From contig MU266436.1 of NCBI GenBank assembly GCA_021014945.1, positions 1-64,000 of the forward strand: a stretch of DNA of 64,000 nt, given 5' to 3'. A program made the translations under genes and the position numbers. The stretch comes from Leucogyrophana mollusca (Eukaryota; Basidiomycota; Agaricomycetes; Boletales). This document shows positions 1 to 11,917 of the stretch, in pieces; the stretch's first letter is position 1; each line of letters begins with the position of its first letter. The notes beneath the pieces are model-generated. The model did not search any database and was not told the DNA's origin. It saw only the letters and a program-made list of their open reading frames with translations.

Positions 1-677
1 TTATTGTTCATGTATTCAGATACTTTCTAATATATATATTTTCTCATTACCACTGAAACCTAAGCATGTCTATCACAATATCGAGTGTAGCTATGAAAAC
101 CCATCATCTTTGCATGCCGACTCCATAATACTACATGCAGTTGTAAGAGGATGGCAATATTGTATCGATTGTGAATGCCGTCAATTCTGGGAGGTATTCC
201 CAAACAGTTTGTCCTATATAATCCTGTGTATTGACTTGTAAACCACCTCATAATAATTATACATATTTTAGTTATTGCAAGTATTACAATGTAGATATAT
301 GACATTGCCCAAAAAATTCCGATTTCATGATGTAGAACGAGTACTGCTTTCAACTAACTCAGCCTTCAGTTTGTGCCGCGGCTCTGCGGCCACCGTTTTG
401 GGGGCCCTCACATGACATGCCCCCCAACTCACACATGCAGCCATAATCGCCTTACTCTTTCAAGGAAAAATATCGATCGCGTTCTCCCACTATTACTGTA
501 CTCAAAATAATATATGCTTCTATACGCCTTCTAACCCGTCGCTCTCTTTCGCCCTTGCTCCGCGTTGTCCGACTCGCAGCTGCTCGTGCCTTCGCTAGAA
601 TCTGGCTCGTTTGCTGATTCGAGAAACAATCGATGCGAGATACCGTTTCACCAGTAAGATTCATGTCCATAGATAAA
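1..677. other. Intergenic stretch, nothing recognised
   Basis: AT-rich sequence at the window edge. Short open frames on both strands carry no recognisable motif and no convincing splice pattern. The right-hand part probably contains the 3' UTR of the DnaJ gene, whose stop codon is at 678-680. Confidence 0.5.
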
Positions 678-2486
678 TCAATGCCCAGTGAGTCCTCGTA
701 GCTTTTTCCATGTGCCAGACAGCCAGCCGCCTTCGGAAGCTGGTGACTGATGAGTAAAAGAAGCCGTACCGTTTTCTGTGCTTGTAGATGCCTCCTTTGA
801 ACCTCGTTTGCCTGATGAGCTTGAATTGTCCGAGGCGCTGACATTGTCGGCCGGCGGGTCCTGTTTTGATGAATTATTACTCCGACCCTCCACGTCGTCT
901 GCGTACTGCTCCAAAATCTCGCGCTGTCGCTTCGTTAAAGATCTGTTAAAAGCTAAATTACCTAAACGCCGATAAATACCCAGACTGCGCTTGCGCACCT
1001 TGGAAGCTGGACAGAGAAGGAAACGAAGAGATCCCCCTTATCGCCACCGAATACAGGCGGAACGCCATGGCTTCTAAGCACCATTTCTTCGCCGTGTTGC
1101 GTTCCACCGGGCACACGAACATCCACGTTGCCATCGAGAGTGGGTACCCGTACTCGGCCGCCAAGGAGCGCGGTATGTAATGGTATTCGGGCTTCATGAT
1201 GAAGATTGGCACCTTGCCTTCTAAAGACCTTCGATGCACCAACGTTGACTCGGACAAGTAGATCGCCATTGCTGCCCTTGCCTGAAACTGGTGCATCTCC
1301 GGCATTGGGTACACGAATTGTCATGCCATCTTCCACACCTGAACAAGCCCTCGGTCAGATCGAGGCCCGTGGCTGTGCAGAGATTGGGCCTCACCTGGAG
1401 GTATATCCACATTAACGGTCTTCTTCGTCCTGACGTGTCCCTGTCCGCTGCAATCGACACATTGACTTCCCCGAGGGATCGTAGACCCTGAGCCAAGACA
1501 CGTGCCGCACGTACTCGCCATTTGGAACCCACTATCCAGAACGAACGTTCTCGTTCCCGTTCCATGACAGGAGCTACAAGATGATCTCTTTGCTCCACGC
1601 CTTAACCCAGTACCGGAACATGAGGAACAGGCCGCAATGGGATTTACGTTCAGACTGCGTGTTGTGCCTTTACAGGCATCCATGAAGGTGACGCTGATAT
1701 GCGCCTCAATATTAGCACCTTTCGTGTTCTGACTGAATCCACTGGTGCGACCGCCAAATGCGTTACCGAATAACTGGGAGAAAAGATCGCCCTGAGTGGA
1801 GCCACCAAAGGCCTCACTGAAATCTTTGAAGCCCGAAAACCCTCCTCCTCCTCCAAAAGGGTTGCGAGCAAAAGCGTTTGGATCAAACCCTGGTTGCTGG
1901 GAAGCAGCGCCATATTGATCGTATGCAGCACGTTTCTTGTCGTCTTTCAAAACCTGAAACAGTGTGAGCCCATATGGAAAGGACTGGAGATCACATCGAA
2001 TCATACATCATAGGCTTCCTGGATCTCAACGAACTTTTCTTGTGCTCCCTTGTCGGCATTTGTGTCAGGGTGGTATTTGCGTGCAAGCTATATCATTATC
2101 CCTTAATTGAGTACAGCCCGAAAGTAAAGCAGCTTCTGGGCGCACAGAGAAATAAGTCTTCTTGATTTCGGCCGCAGACGCATCTTTGCTGACACCGAGA
2201 ACCTGATATGGGTCTTTTGCACTGGCGGAGAGTGGTGCAGATGCATGTAGGGAGCGCTATATCAGAGCAAGTCAAATGAGATTCGTGCGGTCCAAATGAA
2301 GGGCCAAACCTTGTCTTTAGCTTGCTGTCCGCGTACGGAAAGACAGCGAGCGCTCAGAGGATGGCCGTGGCTGCATCCTGTTCGGAAAGTGGAGAATGCT
2401 CTAGTGTTCGGTTTCGTCTGCTGGCGTGCGCAGGCGTAAAAGGTGATGAATGATGAGGCACTCTTTAGTCGCAGCTGAGGAACCAT
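678..2486 (-). CDS. MDJ1: Mitochondrial type I DnaJ co-chaperone (Mdj1-like)
   Basis: J-domain co-chaperone expected to stimulate mitochondrial Hsp70. The J domain reads KDPYQVLGV near 2180-2220 and contains the HPD triad near 2075. It is followed by a Gly/Phe-rich segment (about 1780-1890) and four zinc-binding CxxCxGxG repeats (CSSCSGTG, CSSCHGTG, CGTCLGSG, CVDCSGQG, about 1400-1630), then the C-terminal substrate-binding region and a Ser-rich tail. The residues before the J domain are Arg/Ser-rich with few acids and include a RSLHAS segment, which suits a mitochondrial presequence. The chosen ATG is at 2484-2486; an open frame extends upstream without another ATG. Introns seen: 2257-2309, one just after KKTYFS, one after EAYD, one before VEDGMTI, and one ending at 943. 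Type I architecture is seen directly; mitochondrial location is inferred. Confidence 0.92.
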
Positions 2487-3503
2487 CTGACGACGTGCGT
2501 CTTGACTAAACCGAGCGGAAACCACGACAGGTAAACGAAGGCACAATTGAAGCTACTGAAATATTGACGAGTGCACCTGGCAAGCCTGAGTCTGCTTCAC
2601 AAATTTGATATTTGTCAATGTTTGGTGAGATGACTAAGCAACCTCCCAGTAATCACAGAGGCACCGAACAGTGAGACTTCAGCTGTGAGGGCAACGAGGG
2701 CAATCCCGTCGACATCTTATAGCACAACGAGGATTTCTCAAGACAAAGGGGCGAGTATTTTCAAGGGCGCTGTTGCCTCCCACACTATCCAGAAAAAACA
2801 AAAAACACAGGCTGCAAATGATTGAGGGTGCGTATTACTGCATTCGAATACACGAATTAAAGCACGTCCTAGATTCGCCTGTGGACTCCGCGCACCCATT
2901 GAGCAAGTCCAACAATCGGCCAGTGTGCTTTACGTGAACAAGTCCGATATGTTCTCGGACGTCCGAAATCAAACGAAGATCTGATTGCAACCGAGAGCAA
3001 GACTGCCGCTTTGATTTGCGCTCTTTTCTTGTCCCATGATGCATGAAGGCGATCGATTGATGATACGCCATCCAAATTCCGTAACACTTTACTTTTCGAA
3101 GAAAAATATATCAGAAAGAACGCAAAGAAGGGGAGAGTTTGATTTTACCGAGTGACTGACCATGAGAAGGACAGATATTCAGGAGAGCTTGCTCCGACGC
3201 AACGTCTCACCAATTCCTATCCACGATAAAATCGGGTTGCCAAGGTTTGCCGTGTGTTATCTCGCTCAGTTCCCCTGCACCCCGTTAGGGTTCGAGAAGC
3301 ACACGTAAACTGACTGCAGGTCTCTTAATATCACGACCAGTATGGTCGGCAATATGCCTTCTACGCGCTGTGCAGCCCTCGTATATCTCAAGTGATTCGA
3401 AAAAGCGACAGCTGTCGCATTCGAGTTAATAAGCGGGCCAATGAAGCATCGAAAGCGGACACGTACCTCATTGCAATCAAACAATGTACGATGATCGCAA
3501 AGA
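2487..3503. other. Intergenic stretch between DnaJ and SET genes
   Basis: About 1 kb that should hold the DnaJ promoter and the 3' UTR of the SET gene. A 72-codon minus-strand open frame at 2869-3087 is moderately protein-like but has no recognisable family, promoter or splice partner, so it is not called as a gene. Confidence 0.5.
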
Positions 3504-4088
3504 CTATCCTTGATCAGCCTTGTCATCTTTCTGTTCTGTGCGGGCGCGCCACCATGATTTTCCATACGAGACTAATATCTCGTCACCCTTTTTTATGGCT
3601 TCACCAGAGCTCCAAATGCTCATCCGCAACTCGCCCAGCTGAGTTCGGCCGTCCACAAAAACAGCATTTGGTTTTCCTCGTATTCCTCGGTAATCGTTGG
3701 TGAATCTAGCCTCGTTACCCATGACGCTAGCGTCCACACCAACATTCACCCCGTCTTGAGAACGGTAAAGCGAAAGATCGTAGTCGGAGTCAGTTTTTGC
3801 TTCGCAATGTACCTCCCCCAAATAATCGACAATATGTGTCCGACAGGGGATCTTTTTGACAGCAAAGAGTCCGTACTGTCCTCGTGCAGGGTGGGAAGGC
3901 TCTGAAATATATCTAATGCGAACTAGAGAGGTGCCAGCGTGACTCGGGACTGAAGCATTTTGGGGGTTAGGGCAATAGGTGCCGTTTGTGAGGAAAGCGC
4001 GCATAGCAGGTGATACAGACGTGTGATAGCGAGGGACGGAGATATACTGAACGTTTGGAGGCCAAGCCTGAGGCTTTGCTGGGGTCAT
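3504..4088 (-). CDS. SET-domain protein, single exon
   Basis: A 194-residue protein in one uninterrupted exon. The SET fold is suggested by an N-terminal strand around GQYGLFAVKKIP, then IVDYLGEVH, the motif GNEARFTNDYRG (the NxxRFxNH-like cofactor site) and the C-terminal DEILVSYGKSWW (the usual (D/E)E(I/L)xxxYG block). The canonical NHxC is altered to NDYR and no pre-SET or post-SET cysteine cluster is visible, so a histone target cannot be deduced; small fungal SET proteins may methylate non-histone substrates. It starts with ATG at 4086-4088 and is head to head with the CK2 gene, 214 bp between start codons. Family assignment is fairly sure, function unknown. Confidence 0.8.
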   Translation of the reverse strand: MTPAKPQAWPPNVQYISVPRYHTSVSPAMRAFLTNGTYCPNPQNASVPSHAGTSLVRIRYISEPSHPARGQYGLFAVKKIPCRTHIVDYLGEVHCEAKTDSDYDLSLYRSQDGVNVGVDASVMGNEARFTNDYRGIRGKPNAVFVDGRTQLGELRMSIWSSGEAIKKGDEILVSYGKSWWRARTEQKDDKADQG

Positions 4089-4302
4089 ATTGGCTGACAG
4101 CGCTGGTGTATAATGTGACCAGGTGATAGTAAAGGTGCTAGTATGTTATGTAGCAGCAGCTGACCACAAAAGACAAGGAAAGGCGTGGGTAAAAATTTAC
4201 ACCACCAAGCCCTCGAGGAATGTGGCTCGTTAACGCAAGGCTATTCGAGCCAAGTCTGCAGTCTTTCTTCGCAGCTTGCGGATACTCACAGAGCACTCTT
4301 CC
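4089..4302. promoter_or_regulatory. Shared promoter region of SET and CK2 alpha genes
   Basis: Only 214 bp separate the divergent start codons, so both promoters must share or abut here. No TATA box was identified with confidence. Calling it bidirectional is inference from the geometry. Confidence 0.5.
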
Positions 4303-5723
4303 ATGGTACGGCCCCCCACAAAGTCTGTAGCGCGCATCTATCGGGATGTCAATGCAAACTTCGGACCTGCGTGGCACGAATACGGTCATACACGTACCTT
4401 CTGTGCTCTCCCTCCACATTCCTAACTTCCTTTCATAGATAACCTCCAGGTTCAGTGGGGCACCCAAGATCACTACGAGATAGTGCGCAAAGTCGGTCGT
4501 GGAAAGTATTCCGAGGTACCCCGATCGTGCCCATCATTGACTTCACAAACACTCTGATCACAAATCCTCGCAGGTTTTCGAAGGAGTCAACGTCGTAAAC
4601 GATGAAAAGTGCATCATTAAAGTCCTCAAGCCAGTCAAGAAAAAGAAGATCAAGAGGGAAATCAAGATCCTGCAAAATCTCGCCGGTGGTCCTAACGTAG
4701 TTGCACTCCTTGACGTCGTCCGAGACCCGGCGTCGAAAATCCCCAGCTTAATAACAGAATACGTCGACAATGTGGACTTTAAAGTCCTGTACCCACGCTT
4801 CACAGACTTTGATGTTAGGTTCTACATGTTCGAGCTTCTTAAGGTACGTTCTGTGGTTTACGTAGTATTTCTTCACCCGCTGAATCCACATTCCCTCTAG
4901 GCATTGGACTTTTGTCACTCCAGAGGGATCATGCATCGGGATGTGAAACCTCACAACGTCATGATTGATCATGACCAACGTAAAGTATGTGCCCTAGACT
5001 CTGCTATGTGATAAAATTGATCCACGCGTGATTTTCACAGCTACGACTAATAGACTGGGGTTTGGCCGAGTTCTACCACCCGAAGATTGAGTACAATGTT
5101 CGGGTCGCCTCGCGATATTTCAAAGGCCCAGAGCTTCTGGTCGACTTCCAGGAATATGACTACAGCCTTGACATGTGGAGCTATGGGTGCATGTTTGCTT
5201 CCATGGTAAATTCCACGACCCCCTCATCGTCCTCGGTGTTGACATCCCTTTCAGATTTTCCGGAAGGAGCCTTTTTTCCATGGGCACGACAACTACGACC
5301 AGCTAGTCAAAATAGCAAAAGTTCTTGGGACAGATGAACTTTACGCCTACATCGACAAGTATAGCATACGGCTTGACCCGCAGTACGATGAGCTGCTGGG
5401 AAGGTGAGATTCGATCTCCTGCACATTCAATTGAACGAACCGTGTCGTCAGGTATCCCCGGAAGCCCTGGACGAGATTCATCACTTCGGAGAACCAACGA
5501 TATATATCTAATGAAGCGATAGACTTCTTGGATAAGCTCTTGCGATATGACCACCAAGAACGCCTGACTGCTCGTGAGGCTCAGGCCCACCCCTACTTCG
5601 GTGCGAGCTCATTTAATCCGTGTCTGATGGCCGTCTCATTGCGGCACAGAGCCCGTACGAAATCCAGCTTCTGGTACTTCTGCCGACGGTGAGAGCGAGG
5701 ACTCGGGAGCATCATCAGCCTGA
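4303..5723 (+). CDS. CKA1: Casein kinase II catalytic subunit alpha
   Basis: Ser/Thr kinase of the CK2 holoenzyme, acting in nucleus and cytoplasm on acidic sites. Hand splicing gives exactly 350 codons in eight exons; introns are 4385-4438, 4516-4573, 4844-4900, 4985-5040, 5206-5254, 5404-5451 and 5601-5649. Visible landmarks: N-terminal [10 protein letters not shown], Gly-loop GRGKYSE (Ser instead of the third Gly, typical of CK2), the catalytic lysine in [19 protein letters not shown] (the basic substrate and heparin patch), [18 protein letters not shown] (DWG replacing DFG, a CK2 hallmark), the activation segment ending in [12 protein letters not shown], and the CK2 block [13 protein letters not shown]. 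The short C-terminal tail is acidic and Ser-rich. It sits head to head with the SET gene. Identification is essentially certain. Confidence 0.97.
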
Positions 5724-6466
5724 TCTATAAATCACTTTCGCTTTATCTCTCCGATCATGATACTTCTTGTACTACTCCATTTGCTTATAGACAGCTGTCA
5801 AAATAGCCTTTCTAAGGTGCGGTGTCTGCTTTTCTAGGAGAGCATCCGAACTCGTCATGTTCGGAAAGAAGCATTCTGCACCGTATGGCTGATCAGAGGA
5901 CACGCAGCAAGCAGATCAGGAATGGTGTGCGACTGGCCGAGATAACATGTGAGCGATTCCTCACGTGACCTACCTTTCATGCGTGTCCTTGCTTCCCAGT
6001 TAGTCGCACGACCAAGCTCATGAGACCGACCTTATAGGTTGCTTTGAGCCTCTTCGGATTATGCTCTGAGTCGTGTTCGTCAGCCATACGGCGCTCTTTC
6101 AAGTCAGACCGGCTCTTATCCTGTAATGTTGTCCTTTGCTCGCAAGGGGCTAGGTAGGTGGGGCACATTTGCTGTATCCATGATCCAGTTCTTTAGCAGC
6201 AGTCTTCTGATCTGACGCTGAACTCTTCAAGCCGCCACTGATAACTATCATTGCATCCTCGGTGAAGGTACCATCCCGATATAGGTATCCAGTATTTCCG
6301 TCTGTGGGCCTTGTGCTCGGGCTTCACATGCGTGCTTGATCTTGAAACACGGCTTCTCAGTCTGAAATGGAACATCATGGCCCTTGGGACGTTAAAAGGG
6401 ACGGCAAATCATCTCGGGCCAGATGTTGGGACAATCTGCCTCCTTCCTTTCCGACTACTAGCCGAT
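5724..6466. other. Intergenic stretch between CK2 alpha and chitinase
   Basis: Contains the CK2 3' UTR and the chitinase promoter. A CACGTG E-box-like palindrome is at 5952-5957. Two minus-strand open frames (5977-6168 and 6193-6378) have short protein-like runs, but I could not join them into a credible gene. Confidence 0.4.
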
Positions 6467-8862
6467 ATGATGTGCCTTTCACTCCTGCGCAGAATCCATC
6501 TTTTGGTATTCATCGTTTGCACCACCTGTGTTGTGAATGTTGTTGCCTACGACAACACACTGTATGACAATGTGCGTTGCTATTCGTCGTGAGTTATTCA
6601 TAGCTGACGGTGACGCCAGGTCGCAGTGTAAGAACATTTTATTCCGAGATTCTTTTTATTAACAATGCTTTCCCCAGTTACTGGGGACAGAATTCATATG
6701 GCGCAACCAATACCGATACCGCCTACTTTCAGCAGCCGATATCGTACTATTGCCAGGCGAGTGGTAGTCGAGTTTCGTTTTCGTAATTCGCTGATATAGT
6801 GTTTTGTAGGATGATGCGATTGATGCCATACCGATTGCATTTGTGGACACATTTTTTGGCACAGGGGGGCTACCAGTCATGAACCTCGCTAACGTATGTT
6901 CCTTGTACTTCTCCTCGCAGGCTATTCATCAAAAGATTGGTCGCCCTTCCGAATAGACTTGCAATCCGACCGACAACACTACTTTCCCCGGCACGGACCT
7001 CGCAAACTGTTCTGCTCTCGCATCTGATATCGAATATTGCCAATCTCAGGGGAAGATTGTGACCATCTCTTTGGGAGGGGCGGGTGGTGGTGTCGGATTC
7101 GCAAATGACACGGAGGCGCAGACTTTCGCTCAAACGAGTGAGATCATGCATTTGAATTTCTCCGTTCCCTGTCTGATCTCTTGAAGTCTGGGACATCTTT
7201 CTGGGCGGAAGCAGTACCACCAGGCCATTTGGGGATGCTGTTTTGGACGGGTATGTGTTTGAGGAGCTCAAGCAGATCCTACGATTGACTTTGATGGTAA
7301 TAGCGTTGATTTGGATATTGAAGGCGGATCATCCACTGGGTATGCAGCTTTTGTCACAGAAATACGCACGTTGTCCGCGGGCGCCAGCAAGGAGTAAGTC
7401 ATAAACCCTCTTTTAACGATGACGCGTTGATGGCCGCTGCAAAGATACTATGTTACTGGTCCGCACGCTTCTTATTTCAGGTGTTTGTGGGCATGTGTTG
7501 AAATTATATCTAGGTGCACCGCAATGTCCATTCCCCGACGCCTATCTGGGCAGCGTCATCGATGAGGTCGGCTTTGATGCAATTTATGTCCAGTTCTGTG
7601 CGTACGATGCGGAACCCCATGCTGGACACCAAACCTAATCTCATGCAATCAGATAACAATGTCTGTGGCCTCCAAAACTATGACGTTGTTTCGGTGAGTT
7701 TGTAACATCCTACTGTGCTGGTAGTGCGACTCACGCGCATAAACTCTAGGACTGGGACTTCGGAGTCTGGTGCGCATGATCTATGAATAAACATGATCTA
7801 TGTTCTCAAACGTCCCATTCGCAGGGACCTATGGGCGCAACAAACTAGCCCAAACCCAGACGTACGTACGCCTTTCTTCTCGAAATCATGCCTTGACCGA
7901 TAGTTTTCCAGGTCAAGATCTACATCGGCGCACCTGCATCCAGCACTGCGGCTGGAACAGGCTATTTGCCCATCGGAAATCTCAGCAGCATTGCTGTTCA
8001 GATGCGCCAGAGCTTCCCATCTTTCGGTGGGGTCATGCTTTGGGATGCGTCTCAGGTGGGTGCTAATGACCCGCCACTTTAACTCAGCAAGAAGCATTAC
8101 TGATACCAACCTATCAGGCATATGCAAATGACCGTTATGATTTGGCTATTAAGGATGCCTTGGTGGCCGCCGGTGGAACAGGGTTCACCTACCCTGCATG
8201 CACTGCGCCTGCTTATGTAGCTGGGCAAGATTACACCGGTGACTCCCAAGTTTCCTACAATGGTTACATCTGGGAGGTAAGATCAAAACGTGGCTCTATT
8301 GATGACACGCTGACTGTATCTTCCAGGCCGACTATTGGACTGACTCTGCTCCTAGTGCATCGAGTAGCAGTGACTGGAGTGCAAGTAAGCGAGATTTGAT
8401 GCATGGAGTTTAGGAACCTTCACTCAGAGTGCATCTTTTCACAGTCAGCGCCTGCTCTGGTGGAACGACGACGACGACGACGACGACAAGCGTGTCATCA
8501 GCTTCGTCTACGTCCACCAGTACCGCTGCATCAACAACAGCAACGGCTACTTCGGGAAGCTGCAGTGGGGTTGCAGCCTGGGCATCTGGAACGGCGTACA
8601 CCGCTGGAGACCAAGTGACTTATGAGTAAGTGCAAAATGGAATGCTGCCTTCGTTATACTGACAGCTGTTTAGCGGAGACCTTTGGACGGCGAATTACTG
8701 GACAGAGAACGATACACCCGGTGGTGAGTGGAGCAACCAGCGTTACACCTGATTGCCCTAATCCATGGCCGAACAGACGACTCCGGTAGCTGGACTGAAA
8801 CTGGTACCTGCACCTCGACTGCCATCGCTCGAGTTAAATCCCGTTACTTTAAATGGCTTTAA
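6467..8862 (+). CDS. Secreted GH18 chitinase with two CBM5/12-like modules
   Basis: Hydrolyses beta-1,4 N-acetylglucosamine links, for wall remodelling or mycoparasitic and nutritional chitin breakdown. The tandem ATGs at 6467-6472 open a signal peptide with a hydrophobic core (HLLVFIVCTTCVVNVVA), followed by the GH18 barrel (VAVYWGQNSYG). The catalytic DxxDxDxE reads DGVDLDIE once the intron ending at about 7308 is removed. Later barrel strands include YVTGAPQCPFPD, YVQFYNN and GGVMLWDAS. After the barrel come one small chitin-binding module (YNGYIWEADYWT), a Thr/Ser linker encoded partly by an ACG run, and a second module (AWASGTAYTAGDQV to WTANYWTEN). About 17 introns are needed; the one at 6757-6809 is GC-AG. 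The protein is about 540 residues. It resembles fungal class III (plant-type) chitinases. Confidence 0.95.
6757..6809 (+). other. GC-AG intron in chitinase gene
   Basis: CAG|GCGAGT...TTTTGTAG|GATGAT keeps phase 0 and joins YYCQ to DDAIDAIPIAF as expected for the family. No GT donor at this spot preserves the frame. Confidence 0.8.
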
Positions 8863-9731
8863 GCCTTCTTACAACGATTAGTCCCGTTTTCCTCAGAAAA
8901 CAGCAGGCAGGACTCCCTCTGACGAGTGATCGAGTTTAAGGGACTCAAGATTTTGACGAAATTTACGGCCAGCATGATCTTTCTGGGTTTACTTACGAGC
9001 GTAATACATATGATTTGATTTGGTGCATCGTTGGATGGTCAGTGGGAATTGGTGGGAATGTCCATGCCTCTAGGCGTGGGGCCATGGATGTGAATCCACC
9101 AGCTTTGTGGTTAGGTTTACTATTGTTCCCCTCGGTTCCACGAAACTGAGGTCTGCGGGCTTTACGATGGCCAGGAGGTGACCTCTCCGCATCTCGCTCG
9201 GCTCCGGATTCCCTCGGGGGGTATTACTTTGACCAGGGCAGCTGGTTTCGAGAGCTCAGTCCGCAATGAAGCTCTACCTCCAAACGTTGCGCTGTCATAT
9301 CACGCCCAAGAGGCCGTGATCGATCGCGGTACAGTACAGGTGGTGGATCGATCACTGGCAAATCATCAGGCCTCGTGAAGCATGGTGAGTATTTAATTTG
9401 TCGCCGCAATGGCAAACCACACGCGAATGAGACATCAGCTGTGTACAGATGCATTCAGGGGATGGCAAGTCCTCAAAATAATTACTTGCCGAATCGAGTT
9501 CATACAAAACGCTGATAATATACATGTGGCCCACATTGAGCTGCACACTATACCTACTTACCATCTGTTATCGACCAATCACAAAAGAAAGGCGTGTAAG
9601 CATTATAGCGCTGAATGTAACGGTCCCCGTGAGACCAATCGCGGGCGCTACTACTACAGCGAGAAGGGTATTCTCGGAACGCGGGATCTACGGTCACGCC
9701 CGAAATAAGTATACCTGCATGCTGGAACGAT
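8863..9731. other. Intergenic stretch, convergent 3' ends
   Basis: About 870 bp between the chitinase stop and the stop of the minus-strand exonuclease gene. Short open frames (for example 9178-9378) show no family signal and no splice support. It should hold two 3' UTRs. Confidence 0.5.
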
Positions 9732-11125
9732 TCAACGTGTTGCAGTTGACTGTACGTTGGTGACATTCCTATCACCACTCGTGGTCGTGGGACGGCGCTG
9801 ACGACGCCACTTCTGCGGACCGTGATCGTTGGAACTCGACTGGTGGGTTCTCGATTCATCGTGACCTTGTCGGTCGGGTGCACGGCCGTAATACCCTCTG
9901 CGTGCAGTATCAGATCTGTGAGTGCTGCCGCCTGCGGCAGCACTGGATGAAATAAAACGCGAAGGAGGCTGTCCTGAGGGTCCCGTAGGCCCTCTCCCCT
10001 GTGGCATGAACGAACGGGGAAGTGGCAATGTAGATGAAAGGGTCGTTGGGGCGCCAGTCGATGGGAGCTTTGGCACTGACTCTTTCATATCCTTTGGGTT
10101 CCTGGGCTTATGTTCTTTTGGTGGAGGCGGCGGACCCGGGTCGTAGAAGGGATTTTGCGGGCTCCATTCCGCATTGCCAGAATGATCACGCAGAGCACCA
10201 TTCACGATACTGAAGGAATAGTAAATGGGGATAGGAATGTTCACCATGGCCTGGGCCATGGCGATTAAGCGTGTGTAGATGACATATCCAGCGTGTGCGT
10301 CGTTCGCCGCGTCTATAGAAGCCCAGAATCAGATGTGCGCACGATAAATATAAGACGGTAGCGGTGAATGCACATGGTGCACTCAGGCGTTTGTGCAATA
10401 GGACCAGAATTATGCTCACATTCTTGTTGAATAGGGGAGAGGTTCAGCTCCCAATTGCTTCTGGTCACCTTGCCCTTAGCGAGGGAGCGGTTCTCGTATG
10501 TTTCTAAAAGCCGAGAGAGACCAAGAGGATTGGTGTATTTTCCTTTCCACCTGCCATTATCGACGGATCGAGCTAACAGAGACAGGTCGACGCAATTACG
10601 GGTGGAAACACCATAATCGTTGTACAACTTTTGGCAGTCGTCTAGAAACAATCACAAGTTCAGGGTGTTGGTGCGATCACGGCTCATCATAGCGCCTACA
10701 TTTTATACCAACACCCGCTTTTATCCACTGGCTGTTACCAAGAAGTTCTCTCAGTTTGGTTGGAAACTCTGCATTGTAACTTGGTCAATACCCGGTTAAA
10801 GTAGGATAACAATGAAATCCGTACCCGTCATTGAGGTCACTTGAATGAGCAAGACGGTATCTTGGGTTGAAAGCTGGATGAGCGCTACAGGATTTTCCGG
10901 TTGGCCCTTCCTGAAGTTGGGCCGCCACTCGAGGTCAAAACCGAGAGGTCCTTTGACCAAGTTAGAAATTTCCATGTCGGCCACTCGGTGGTCTCGTATG
11001 TACGCAAGTCTCGCACTCTCGCTTCGCGATCTCCATGAATACAGCGGGTATACAGGTTGAGGAGGGCGGGTAGGCTGAGCGGCAGTCGGGCGGGCTCCTT
11101 CGGCAGACATTGCTATGTGAAACAT
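9732..11125 (-). CDS. DEDD-type 3'-5' exonuclease domain protein (WRN-exo-like)
   Basis: Contains a DnaQ/WRN-like 3'-5' exonuclease fold. Exo I reads LGFDLEWRP (metal-binding Asp and Glu), the middle reads VGIKYDCQKLYNDYGV and CVDLSLLA, and Exo III reads YAANDAHAGYVIY (Y-x3-D) after splicing QQE|YAAND across the intron ending near 10317. Four exons: 11125 to about 10828, a short exon near 10705-10775, about 10420-10642, and about 10317 to 9732. The C-terminal 150 residues are Pro/Ser/Arg-rich and probably disordered (PPPPPKEHKP). ATGs at 11125 and 11110 are both possible starts. The catalytic residues are intact, so it should be active on DNA or RNA, but the substrate is unknown. Confidence 0.86.
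9921..9944. repeat. Perfect 11-bp inverted repeat with 2-nt spacer
   Basis: AGTGCTGCCGC, CT, GCGGCAGCACT lies inside the disordered C-terminal coding part of the exonuclease gene. The GC-rich arms would form a stable hairpin in single-stranded DNA or RNA. Confidence 0.85.
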
Positions 11126-11917
11126 GGCGATCCGGGAGGTGATCCGAATGCATCTAAGTATGCAAAGGTCATGGGAGGGTTGGAAAACTTGCCTTGTTTC
11201 AGCCTTTGAATCAAGCGGGATATATGTACAAGGGTGATATGTTTTCTGAACGGTATAGTGTGAAGTTTGGAGCTGTCCAGTTGATTCTGGCGCCCGGTGA
11301 AAGGGAGGCGCTCAGAGCGACAACTATAGTTGCCTCATTTGGCGCTGTGGCAATCTGATATATGCAAAATTACAAAAATAGGTGTGCGTTTCTGATGACC
11401 TTGATTGGCCTGTCGGACCGAAAACAGCCAATTAGGACGGGATTTAGACAAAAACAAGTCAACTATATTTCAATTACTCAATTATACGCATATATAAATA
11501 AACTCTTCTTGCCAAGACTTTCGGGTAACAGGCACAAAATTAGCCACCATACGCATCTATTGGTGACATCGTGACCAATGTGTCACGCCTACTACATCCA
11601 CGTGCTCCCCGTCAGTGCCTTCCACAAACTCCTAGTCTTTACTATCGTTATTGAGCTCATGGTCCTCCAAGTGTGCGGGGTTCTTCGGGCTTGGGACGGC
11701 GTTGGACCGCAAGTTCGATAACGTGTAAAGATTCACGGTCAAATATAGCTTTGACCGACTTTTCGGGTGTTCAGCCTCACCTTGGCTTGGCATTCTAATT
11801 TTACCGAATTGACTGTTCAAAGATAGAATTTTGGACTTGGCTCTCCTACAAAAACTCTGCCATGGTGCTGTGGCCCCCCCGCCGTCTGCAAGACACCTAA
11901 CAACCCATTTTTGCCCA
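11126..11917. other. Divergent intergenic region
   Basis: About 790 bp between the start codons of the exonuclease gene and the next plus-strand gene. The sequence is AT-rich around 11340-11540. No gene is recognised in it. Confidence 0.5.

Noticed and set aside
452..844. 130-codon minus-strand open frame overlapping the last exon of the DnaJ gene
   Set aside because: It overlaps the well-supported DnaJ C-terminal exon in another frame and shows no family motif; its head lies antisense-frame in coding DNA.
2869..3087. 72-codon minus-strand frame with basic composition
   Set aside because: No promoter, partner exon or family. Composition alone is not enough.
5977..6378. Two minus-strand frames upstream of the chitinase with a few protein-like runs
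   Set aside because: Could not be spliced into one frame; the plus-strand chitinase promoter occupies the region.
8464..8490. ACG trinucleotide run as a microsatellite
   Set aside because: It is in frame and codes for the Thr part of the chitinase linker, so it is described within that gene instead.
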